A DNA stretch of 42,913 nucleotides from an uncultured Veillonella sp. (lineage in GTDB: Bacteria; Bacillota; Negativicutes; Veillonellales; Veillonellaceae): NCBI GenBank assembly GCA_900757715.1, contig CAAEOZ010000212.1:1-42913 (forward strand), read 5' to 3'. The notes beneath the pieces were generated by a model that ran no database searches, was not told the origin of the DNA, and saw only the letters and a program-made list of their open reading frames with translations. Positions 7,864 through 15,387 of this stretch are shown here, one piece after another; positions within the stretch are counted from its first letter, which is position 1, and every line of letters starts with the position of its first letter. A program made the position numbers and the translations under genes.

Positions 7864-9082
7864 TTTTACGTCCTTTCCGAAGAATTTGTACCTCTAAATA
7901 AAACAACATCATATAAAAATAAGTACTCTTACTTTCATAAGAAACCATACCCATATCCATAACAATTTGTGAAAGGAATAAAATGAGTACCATTATATAT
8001 TCATTACTATGTATATCGCGATAGCGAATTAAATTATAAGCTACATATAGATACATTGAATAATATGCTATTAAACCAATAACACCCGTGCCAGCTAATA
8101 ACTCAATATAATTGTTATGCAAGTAGTAATTATCTTTACCATACACGAAAAAAGTATATACAGATGGATTATTGATACCTACACCAGTTATGGGAGATTG
8201 ATAAAATAAGTCCCATCCAATATCTACCAAAGCTAAACGAATAATAGTAGATGAGTCACCACCCGTACCTGTAAAGGCTTCCATCATGTTAGACATTCGG
8301 TCTAATACTTCAGAGAACATCGGCAATTGCAAAACCACAATACCTACAATGGTAAGACCTAACAAGGAACCAATGATTTTTACAACTGAATTGACCACAT
8401 TAGCACTGCGAAAACTTTTAAAGATAAAAAGTAATACTGTACCAACCCCGACAAAAACTAAGGCCTTACGACTACCTGTAGCAGCAAGAATACCTAATGT
8501 TGGTAATGCAATAATATGCCACCATCGAGGGCGATCATATAACATGTAATACAAGGTCATTACAATAGCATTAGCCCCCAAAAGACCTACTGTATTCGCA
8601 TTTAATGCATCATTGGCAATACGTGCCGACGATGACAAAACAGTAATAAAATAATCTAAACCGTAGAAAAAAACAGTATAAAAACAAACTATATAGCCTG
8701 TCCACATGCCAAGCTTCAATAATGTATCTACCGATTTTTTATCTTGATAGCACATGTATAAAATGATGAGCATAAAGAATATTTTGACGATATCAAAACT
8801 TCGACTCATCGCCACAGCTGTATCTGTAGCATTAATCGCACTCAGATAACAGGCTCCAATAAAGAGCAGCATATAACCATGCATCCAATTAAGCCGTAGT
8901 TTAATAACACCTTGCTCTCTTATGAGATAAAAAATAATGAGCCCAAATAAGCATACAAATAATACATGCGCACCATAGTTCGCATCGCCAAGGGCAAAGG
9001 AAATGGTCAACGACAACACTAAAAAGATTAGAGTTATGAACCATATCATGCGGTCAGCAAGAGCCGTAATATTTAACTTCAA
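7841..9082 (-). CDS. wzy: O-antigen ligase/polymerase-family protein (Wzy)
   Basis: This 413-aa protein has about ten to twelve hydrophobic helices. A large extracytoplasmic loop holds GVGINNPSVY and the Wzy_C-type signature YLHNNYIELLAGTGVIG before the last helices. This family contains Wzy polymerases and WaaL ligases. Because the gene lies between Wzx and a glycosyltransferase in a capsule operon, polymerase is the better call. The start is TTG at 9082 with GGAGGGG five bases upstream. The gene end overlaps the TupA-like start by 23 bases. Confidence 0.85.
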   Translation of the reverse strand: MKLNITALADRMIWFITLIFLVLSLTISFALGDANYGAHVLFVCLFGLIIFYLIREQGVIKLRLNWMHGYMLLFIGACYLSAINATDTAVAMSRSFDIVKIFFMLIILYMCYQDKKSVDTLLKLGMWTGYIVCFYTVFFYGLDYFITVLSSSARIANDALNANTVGLLGANAIVMTLYYMLYDRPRWWHIIALPTLGILAATGSRKALVFVGVGTVLLFIFKSFRSANVVNSVVKIIGSLLGLTIVGIVVLQLPMFSEVLDRMSNMMEAFTGTGGDSSTIIRLALVDIGWDLFYQSPITGVGINNPSVYTFFVYGKDNYYLHNNYIELLAGTGVIGLIAYYSMYLYVAYNLIRYRDIHSNEYIMVLILFLSQIVMDMGMVSYESKSTYFYMMLFYLEVQILRKGRKNEAQQIV

Positions 9083-9101
9083 TGGTTCCCCTCCTTACAA
9101 C

Positions 9102-10169
9102 TCATAAAACTTCTAACCAACGTTTAGCGATTTTCCATAGTGGAAATTCATCGCGTACTTTGATGGCTTCCTGTGAGAGCTTATCTGCTAGTGCAGGATC
9201 TTTTAATATACTGCGCATAGCTTCATACATAGCCTGCGTATCACCTACAGGCACAAGGATACCATTCTCTCCACTTTTAATTACCATGCGAGCACCGCCT
9301 ACAGGACAGTCTGTAACTACTGCCGGCAGCCCCATGCCCAATGCTTCCAACATAGAATTTGAAATGCCTTCAAAATCAGAAGATGATACAAACATGGAAC
9401 AAGGAGCTACCTTTTCTAAAATATTGCTAGCAAAGCCAGGCAATAAAACGCGATCTTCTAAATTAAGAGATTTAATTTGAGCTCGTAGTTCATCCTCTAA
9501 TACACCTTGTCCATAAATAACGAGTTTATATTCTGGAAACTCATCTGCCAACATACTAAAGGCATTGATCATCATAGGCAAATTCTTTTGTGGATGCAAA
9601 CGACAAGCTGTAACGATTGTCTTTTCTCGTTCCCCATCTATGGGTGGCGGCAATTTACCATTAATAGGATTTGGTATGATAACACCACGATTTTGCACAG
9701 ATTTTGGGAAATAAGAACGAGCATCTTCCGTCTGAAATACTAGTGCATCTGCAAATCTAAAGGCAAAGTTGCGCAATGCTTGTTGATGCCAACCAATGGG
9801 AACTTTACGTGGATTATTGCGCTCAGAAAACACAATGCGATTTTTTATAAACCAAGAGCTAATCGCTAAGATAAAACTAGATGCAGACAAGAAAGATAAG
9901 CATGTCGCATTTGGTCTAGGCTTTAAGATTTTGATTAGTTCTTTTATTTCCTGCATAAAGCGAATGACTTTATTAGAGCTTGTAGTATGAATTTCAATTT
10001 GTTCAATACTTTCCTCTAACGCATATTCATTACCATATCGATTAGGGCTTGTTTGGATAACCGTAATATGATGACCATCATGTACCCACTGACGAGCCAA
10101 CTCTGTTAATATTCGTTCAGCCCCATCATTACCAAGAGAGATGGTGACAATTATTATTTCCTTTTTCAT
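9102..10169 (-). CDS. Glycosyltransferase family 4 (GT-B)
   Basis: The 355-aa enzyme has the GT4 layout: an N-terminal acceptor domain with GNDGAERIL (13-21) and a C-terminal nucleotide-sugar domain with the E-x7-E motif (Glu267 and Glu275 in DFEGISNSMLEALGMGLP). It should transfer a sugar from a nucleotide donor to the undecaprenyl-linked intermediate with retention. Donor and acceptor cannot be read from sequence; a UDP-uronic acid is plausible given ugd and the epimerase. It is the only classical glycosyltransferase I can recognise in the operon. Its ATG overlaps the stop codon of the preceding SDR gene by four bases. Confidence 0.9.
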   Translation of the reverse strand: MKKEIIIVTISLGNDGAERILTELARQWVHDGHHITVIQTSPNRYGNEYALEESIEQIEIHTTSSNKVIRFMQEIKELIKILKPRPNATCLSFLSASSFILAISSWFIKNRIVFSERNNPRKVPIGWHQQALRNFAFRFADALVFQTEDARSYFPKSVQNRGVIIPNPINGKLPPPIDGEREKTIVTACRLHPQKNLPMMINAFSMLADEFPEYKLVIYGQGVLEDELRAQIKSLNLEDRVLLPGFASNILEKVAPCSMFVSSSDFEGISNSMLEALGMGLPAVVTDCPVGGARMVIKSGENGILVPVGDTQAMYEAMRSILKDPALADKLSQEAIKVRDEFPLWKIAKRWLEVL

Positions 10170-11215
10170 AAGCCTTCCTCTTGGATATATTCAGCTAGTC
10201 TTATATAAGCTTGTGCCATTGATACCTTAGGTTGCCAACCGAGGGATTTTAACTTCTTAGAACTTAAAAACATATGCACTGTCGGCGCATAGCCAAGCCC
10301 TTGCACATCGTTTGGAATATCAAAGATAACTTCACTCTTATCATTGCTAACATGAGTTGCGACTAAATGAGCAATGCTTGCAATAGAACGCGTTTCCTCA
10401 TCATGACAAACATTATATGCTTCACCAGGTACCCCTGCTTTTAAAAGAGTTAAAAGACCAGTTAAGGCATCAGTAATATAGCAATAATTTGACATAGAAT
10501 CGCCCTTTGTATGAAGTATAATGGCTTCTTTTTTAATAGCACTCTTAGTGAACTGCATAAAAACACGATTATCAACTACTGGAACACCTGGCCCAAAGGT
10601 TTGAGCTAGTCTAGCTATTACAGCAGGAACGCCATACTCCACAGCATAGGACTTGCAATAACATTCACAAAGTCTTTTGCTTTCGGAGTAGGAGCTACGA
10701 ACATTTAGGTGATCCAAATAGCCTATTCTTTCCTCTGTCATAACTTGGCCTGATTCATAAGGCACCCCATATTGCTCCATACTGGATAAGTAAACTAGTT
10801 TCTTTACCTTTTGACGGCGGCCTAACTCAAGCATGGCCTCCGTACCATAAATAGAGGTACGGATAGTTTCTACAGGATGTTCTACAAAAAACTTGGACTG
10901 TGTTGGTGCAGCTCCATGCAAAATATAATCACATGGCACATCAATAGATTCTAATGAACCATCCACTAGAGCTAACGATTTATTATCTAAATACTTACCA
11001 AAAATGTTTTTTGCCTTTTCATAGCTTCGCACATGACCAATCACGCTTAAATCCAGGTCATGAGTCTCATTAGCAAGTATAAGTAATTTTATAAACATCG
11101 ATCCAATAAGTCCCGTTGCACCTGTTATAAGAATGCGTTGATGACGGAGGAAATGAAAGTATTTTTTTTCATGTACTAAAGCCGTTAACTCACGTTGAAT
11201 AACGGAATTACTCAT
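10166..11215 (-). CDS. NAD(P)-dependent SDR enzyme linked to a cytidylyltransferase
   Basis: An extended short-chain dehydrogenase of 349 aa with GATGLIG (32-38) and the catalytic Y176-x3-K180 (YSESK). An uncommon HGAAPTQSKFF segment (100-110) occupies the substrate region. It lies between an IspD-family cytidylyltransferase (8-base overlap) and the GT4 gene (4-base overlap). Its likely job is to make or modify the sugar or polyol activated by CTP. In Haemophilus Bcs1/Acs1 an SDR domain is fused to an IspD-like domain to make CDP-ribitol; this may be a split analogue, but its extended-SDR type would also fit a CDP-sugar epimerase/dehydratase. A run of eight A lies in codons 16-18. Confidence 0.8.
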   Translation of the reverse strand: MSNSVIQRELTALVHEKKYFHFLRHQRILITGATGLIGSMFIKLLILANETHDLDLSVIGHVRSYEKAKNIFGKYLDNKSLALVDGSLESIDVPCDYILHGAAPTQSKFFVEHPVETIRTSIYGTEAMLELGRRQKVKKLVYLSSMEQYGVPYESGQVMTEERIGYLDHLNVRSSYSESKRLCECYCKSYAVEYGVPAVIARLAQTFGPGVPVVDNRVFMQFTKSAIKKEAIILHTKGDSMSNYCYITDALTGLLTLLKAGVPGEAYNVCHDEETRSIASIAHLVATHVSNDKSEVIFDIPNDVQGLGYAPTVHMFLSSKKLKSLGWQPKVSMAQAYIRLAEYIQEEGL

Positions 11216-11930
11216 CTTTTAATCCTCCTAGCTCACGATTTTTAATAATCCCTGTGAACATATAATAATCAGATGGAGTTGTAATCTTTATATTTTCAGT
11301 TTCCCCTAACACAGGGTATAAAGTATAACCATAGTGCATCATCATCGATGCGGAATCAATAAAGTCATGAATACCCTCATCTTTTGCACGATTATGAACT
11401 GATATAATATCATCTAATCTAAAACTCTGTGGAGCTTTAGCCATAAGACATTCATTGCGATTTAAAATGTGCTTAATAGAACCATTTTGGGTAACCATAA
11501 CCGTTTCGATAGCTGGAGTAACAGTAATGGCAGAACCCTTTAATTCTACAGATTCAATATTTCTCTCTATAGTAGAATTATCTACAAGTGGACGAACCCC
11601 ATCATGAATCAATACAGTCACCGCATCATCAGGAAATAAGCGCTTAGCCTCTACTAGCCCATTATATTGGGATTCCAAAGCACTTTCACCACCAGGCACA
11701 ATGGATAATACCTTTTGTAGCCCCGCCTTTTCTATGAGTTGCTTTGTATGATCAATCCATTCTGCTTTACAGGCTAGAACAATCCCATCAATAGTCTCCG
11801 TCTGTTCAAATACATCTAAAGTTTGAATCAAAATCGGTTTACCGTTCCATTCTAAAAATTGTTTTGGCGTCTTACTGTTTTTCATACGAGCACCTACGCC
11901 ACCCGCAAAGATTACTGCTATTCTTTTCAT
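11208..11930 (-). CDS. IspD/TarI-family CTP:sugar/polyol-phosphate cytidylyltransferase
   Basis: At 240 aa it has the full IspD-family set: AGGVGARM (9-16) with PKQF (22-25), IHDGVRPLV (108-116), KAPQSF (165-170) and ENIKITTPSD (212-221). These enzymes couple CTP to methylerythritol phosphate (IspD) or ribitol 5-phosphate (TarI, Bcs1, human ISPD). The family cannot separate these substrates reliably by eye. Location between an SDR and a LicD-family gene in a capsule operon argues for a CDP-polyol or CDP-sugar used in polymer decoration rather than isoprenoid synthesis. If the genome has no other ispD, a housekeeping role would have to be reconsidered. The ATG follows AGGAGG closely. Confidence 0.85.
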   Translation of the reverse strand: MKRIAVIFAGGVGARMKNSKTPKQFLEWNGKPILIQTLDVFEQTETIDGIVLACKAEWIDHTKQLIEKAGLQKVLSIVPGGESALESQYNGLVEAKRLFPDDAVTVLIHDGVRPLVDNSTIERNIESVELKGSAITVTPAIETVMVTQNGSIKHILNRNECLMAKAPQSFRLDDIISVHNRAKDEGIHDFIDSASMMMHYGYTLYPVLGETENIKITTPSDYYMFTGIIKNRELGGLKDE

Positions 11931-11939
11931 AGGCCCTCC

Positions 11940-12806
11940 TTATGGTTGAGCTTCTTTCTTAGCATAATGTATGCCTTTATACTCCTTGTAAGGTGTGTGT
12001 AAGTCAGCAAATACTGCATCATGTTTTGCTACACGTTGCTCTACAGGTGGTAATTGCATATAGTCGCCCCAAATGAGACGCAAATATCTCTCATACCCTT
12101 TCATAACAGGTATTTGATGACCTTCAAAGTCTTTATATACAACAGAAGCAAAGTCCTCTCTAGGATGACGTAGCTTCATACCTTTTAAGCTGCCGATTAA
12201 CTCCGTACATTCATCACTCGTATCAAAGTCGTATTGAGTCATTCTCTTTTCTGCAAATCGCCAAATATGATAGCGTATAGATTGACTGGAAAAGATCTTA
12301 TAAATATAACCAGCTAAAGCGCGATATGTAGGCCCTTTATTATCTGGTAAACGCTGTGCATTAAAGAGTGCAAAAGTCATGGCCCACATCAACTGCAATG
12401 CACGACTAATTTTGCCGGGTGCACAGCCATCGATAGGCATAATTTCAAGTGCCAAACCATGACAAACATCTTCATGCATACTATGACGATTGATAAAAGT
12501 CGTATTATTGTCTCTAATAGATGCTCCTGCATCATGATAGATGTGATTTCGATCGGTACGACAATACGTAAATCGTTTAGTATCAGCATATTTTGGCCAT
12601 AATTCAGCTAACCTTTCATAATCTGGACGAGGCATGAAAAGATCTAAGTCATCATCCCAAGGGATAAAGCCCTTATGACGTATAGCCCCAATGAGACCAC
12701 CGCCGCAAAGATAAAAGCGCAAATTATGTTTATCACAGAACTCTTTAAAGTACAGTAACATATTCAGCTCTTTTTCTTGTATTTCCTTTGTCATAGATGT
12801 ACTCAT
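11940..12806 (-). CDS. LicD-family phosphotransferase
   Basis: LicD-family nucleotidyltransferase-fold protein with GGGLIG (35-40) and RHKGFIPWDDDLD (43-55), the signature that holds the metal-binding acids. Family members move phosphocholine (LicD), ribitol phosphate (fukutin, FKRP) or other phosphoalcohols from CDP donors onto glycans. The cytidylyltransferase encoded directly downstream makes a CDP donor the natural substrate; no choline kinase or choline transporter is in the window, so polyol phosphate is preferred over phosphocholine. Start: a TTG at 12821 is possible, but AAAGAGG sits five bases before the ATG at 12806, giving 288 aa. Confidence 0.87.
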   Translation of the reverse strand: MSTSMTKEIQEKELNMLLYFKEFCDKHNLRFYLCGGGLIGAIRHKGFIPWDDDLDLFMPRPDYERLAELWPKYADTKRFTYCRTDRNHIYHDAGASIRDNNTTFINRHSMHEDVCHGLALEIMPIDGCAPGKISRALQLMWAMTFALFNAQRLPDNKGPTYRALAGYIYKIFSSQSIRYHIWRFAEKRMTQYDFDTSDECTELIGSLKGMKLRHPREDFASVVYKDFEGHQIPVMKGYERYLRLIWGDYMQLPPVEQRVAKHDAVFADLHTPYKEYKGIHYAKKEAQP

Positions 12807-12817
12807 AGGGACCTCTT

Positions 12818-13504
12818 TCAACGTAATACAGCTAATACTGTATCAATCATCGTTTTTATATCTTGTAAAAAGGAAAATTCCTTAATACTCTTTAAATTCC
12901 AAGCCATCTTGCCCGGTAAAACCTCATTTATATAGACTTCATCAATATTCTGAGCATTTTGTAAAAGTTGATCTTCATCTTTATAAGTAATACTGGCAAC
13001 ACTGGTAACACCAGCAGGTAATAATAAGGTAGCTTTCATTTCATCTGTATAAGCGGCCACATAACGTGGAACCTCAGGTCTTGTACCGACAAAGCTCATA
13101 TCTCCTAAAAGGATATTAATAAGCTGAGGCAATTCATCGAGACGACAGCTACGAAGCATATTGCCTACCTTCGTAACGCGCATATCATTTTGTGATGTCA
13201 CTTGTGCACCTAAAGATTCCGCATTCTTTACCATAGTACGGAACTTATAGATGCCGAAGGTACGACCGTACTGTGTCACTCGAGTTTGACGAAAAAAAAC
13301 CTCTCCCTCACTATCTCGTTTAATCATGATGGCTAGTATCAAGAATATAGGACTTAATGTAATAAGCATTCCCGCTGCCATTACGCGGTCAAAAATGCTT
13401 TTACAAAGAAGGCTTGTACGTCTTTGATTTAATATTTCAAAATAGGGACGAACCGCTTCACACTGTAGCTCTTGTGGTAGATCATGAAAGTTTTTTACTA
13501 ACAT
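12818..13504 (-). CDS. Undecaprenyl-phosphate sugar phosphotransferase (initiating, monotopic PGT)
   Basis: A 228-aa bacterial sugar transferase. It has one hydrophobic segment (about 40-61) that would form the re-entrant helix, then KFRTM (87-91), the catalytic Asp-Glu pair 123-124 in RLDELPQL, and GDMSFVGTRP (134-143). It transfers a sugar phosphate from a UDP-sugar to undecaprenyl phosphate and so starts the repeat unit. With the aminotransferase immediately before it (7-base overlap) and the 4,6-dehydratase in the operon, the first sugar is probably a 4-amino-4,6-dideoxy HexNAc as in PglC-type systems. It lacks the long multi-pass N-terminus of WbaP/WcaJ. Confidence 0.93.
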   Translation of the reverse strand: MLVKNFHDLPQELQCEAVRPYFEILNQRRTSLLCKSIFDRVMAAGMLITLSPIFLILAIMIKRDSEGEVFFRQTRVTQYGRTFGIYKFRTMVKNAESLGAQVTSQNDMRVTKVGNMLRSCRLDELPQLINILLGDMSFVGTRPEVPRYVAAYTDEMKATLLLPAGVTSVASITYKDEDQLLQNAQNIDEVYINEVLPGKMAWNLKSIKEFSFLQDIKTMIDTVLAVLR

Positions 13505-14697
13505 TCGGTAATAATCCTTTTAAACTGTTCAATGATATATTGCACCTCATCGTCTGTAAGGAGCGTATGAAGTGGCAATGTAATTTCATTCTTAAACTGG
13601 TCATAAGCATTTGGATAGTCATCGATTGTAAAGCCTAAGTTTTTATAAGCAGTATGCATTGGGATTGGCTTATAATGGACATTCGTCGCAATGCCAGCCT
13701 CAGACATAGCTTCAATAACCTTATTGCGGTATTGCGCATCACGACCATCTAAACGGACTAAATACAAGTGACCACTACTTTCATACTTCTCTGTATAATG
13801 ACTCAACAATGTAACAGGTAAATCTTTCAAACCAGTATCGTAAGCTTCGATAAGCTCCTTACGACGAGCTAACAGTTTTGGATATCGTTCTAATTGAGCC
13901 AAACCAATAGCCGCCATAATATCCGTCATATTACATTTATAATATGTGCCCTTGATATCATATTCCCATGCACCAGCTTTTGTTTTAGCAAGCGCATCTT
14001 TATCCTGACCATGTAAGGATAACAATTGGAATTGCTTGTAAATAGCTTCATCGTCATAACCATCTATGTGGCGCCATGTAGCACAACCACCTTCAGCAGT
14101 AGTAAAGTTTTTTACTGCATGAAAGGAAAAGCTACTAAAATCGGCTACATTACCTGTTGGTACCCCTTTATAAGAAGCACCAAAAGAATGCGCACAGTCC
14201 GCTACGATAGGAATATGACCTAATGCTGATTGAATATCATTAGATGGTGTAAAGAGAGATTTCTTTTCCTCCACAATAGATCGCAAACGTTCATAATTAC
14301 AAGGCACACCAGCAATATCTACAGGGATGATAGCCTTTGTTTTTGGTGTGATAGCTCGGGCAACTGCATCGTAATCCATTTCATAGGAGTCTTTTTGTGT
14401 ATCAACAAGCACTAAAGTAGCACCTACATGAACTACAGGACTCGCACTAGCTGTATAGGAATAAGCACTAGTTATTACTTCGTCTCCAGGTCCAATTCCC
14501 AATACACGAAGGGACATTTCAAGCGCTGCAGTAGCAGAATTTAAGCAAACAGATTTAGGTGTGCCCAACTGTTCAGCAATCTTTTTCTCTAGCTCTTTAG
14601 TACGAGGACCTGTCGTAATCCACCCACTTTTTAAGGCTTCAACAACTTCATTGATTTCTAACTCTGTAATATCTGGAGGAGAAAAATTAATTCTCAT
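13498..14697 (-). CDS. DegT/DnrJ/EryC1/StrS-family sugar aminotransferase
   Basis: PLP-dependent aminotransferase acting on keto-sugar nucleotides. The cofactor lysine is K196 in SFHAVKNFTTAEGG, and ADCAHSFGA (166-174) carries the PLP-ring Asp. The N-terminus RINFSPPDITELEI is typical of the UDP-4-keto-6-deoxy-HexNAc aminotransferases (PglE/ArnB branch). The likely reaction is amination of UDP-2-acetamido-4-keto-2,4,6-trideoxyhexose produced by the dehydratase encoded upstream. Start: the frame is open to 14748, but GAGGTG lies six bases before the ATG at 14697, giving 399 aa. No acetyltransferase (PglD-like) is present, so the amino group may stay free or be modified elsewhere. Confidence 0.9.
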   Translation of the reverse strand: MRINFSPPDITELEINEVVEALKSGWITTGPRTKELEKKIAEQLGTPKSVCLNSATAALEMSLRVLGIGPGDEVITSAYSYTASASPVVHVGATLVLVDTQKDSYEMDYDAVARAITPKTKAIIPVDIAGVPCNYERLRSIVEEKKSLFTPSNDIQSALGHIPIVADCAHSFGASYKGVPTGNVADFSSFSFHAVKNFTTAEGGCATWRHIDGYDDEAIYKQFQLLSLHGQDKDALAKTKAGAWEYDIKGTYYKCNMTDIMAAIGLAQLERYPKLLARRKELIEAYDTGLKDLPVTLLSHYTEKYESSGHLYLVRLDGRDAQYRNKVIEAMSEAGIATNVHYKPIPMHTAYKNLGFTIDDYPNAYDQFKNEITLPLHTLLTDDEVQYIIEQFKRIITEC

Positions 14698-14774
14698 ATA
14701 CATCACCTCAATACTTTCTGTACCATATTGATACGCTTGATTTATCACATAGAATGTTGATCAAAACAGTTATA

Positions 14775-15386
14775 TTACGCGTCAATCACGATAGATCCTA
14801 AAAGAGGAATACCTACTTGTGAAAGACGTTTCTTAGCTTCAATCAAATCTTTTGGACTAGCTACTTCATTTTTAACAACTAGTATTACACCATCTGATTT
14901 TTCGGCCAATACAACGGCATCTGTAACAAACATTACGGGTGGTGTATCGATGATAACCACATCATATTCATCACGTACATACTCAAAAATCGTAGGTAAT
15001 TTGCTAGAATCTACAATATCAGATGGATATTCAACAACTTCACCAGCCGTAAGCACATCCAAATGAGGCACTACATTACGATGAATCGTCAAATCTTCAT
15101 CCATCATCACCGCATTTGTAAGACCTTTATTTTGTAGATTAAAGGCTATATGTTGTGCTGGATTGCGTAGATTACCATCTAACAGAAGAATTTTATTATT
15201 ATTTTTAGATAAAGCTAATGCTGTATTAGCTGCCACTTCAGAAGTTCCTTCACCACTAGTAGCTGCAGTAATGCAAATAAGTTTACATTTATGTTGGTTA
15301 CATACATATTGAAGATTGCTACGCAATGTACGATATGCTTCCACAAGTGGTGTATCACCACGTTCATTAGAAATTAGTCTAATCAT
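14775..15386 (-). CDS. CpsD/Wzc-like BY-kinase homologue with degenerate Walker A
   Basis: The 203-aa protein has the CpsD/CapB BY-kinase layout, but key residues differ. Walker A reads SGEGTSE (44-50) instead of GEGKST, so the ATP-binding Lys is Thr48. Walker A' reads LLLDGNLRNP, so the second catalytic Asp is Asn72. Walker B (VIIDTPP, 144-150) is intact. The protein ends at LLGSIVIDA and lacks the C-terminal tyrosine cluster that BY-kinases autophosphorylate. The codons were checked in the DNA (Thr48 is ACT at 15245-15243). It is therefore predicted not to be a normal tyrosine kinase. It follows the CpsC-like gene with one base between, as active kinases do. Confidence 0.8.
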   Translation of the reverse strand: MIRLISNERGDTPLVEAYRTLRSNLQYVCNQHKCKLICITAATSGEGTSEVAANTALALSKNNNKILLLDGNLRNPAQHIAFNLQNKGLTNAVMMDEDLTIHRNVVPHLDVLTAGEVVEYPSDIVDSSKLPTIFEYVRDEYDVVIIDTPPVMFVTDAVVLAEKSDGVILVVKNEVASPKDLIEAKKRLSQVGIPLLGSIVIDA

Positions 15387-15387
15387 A

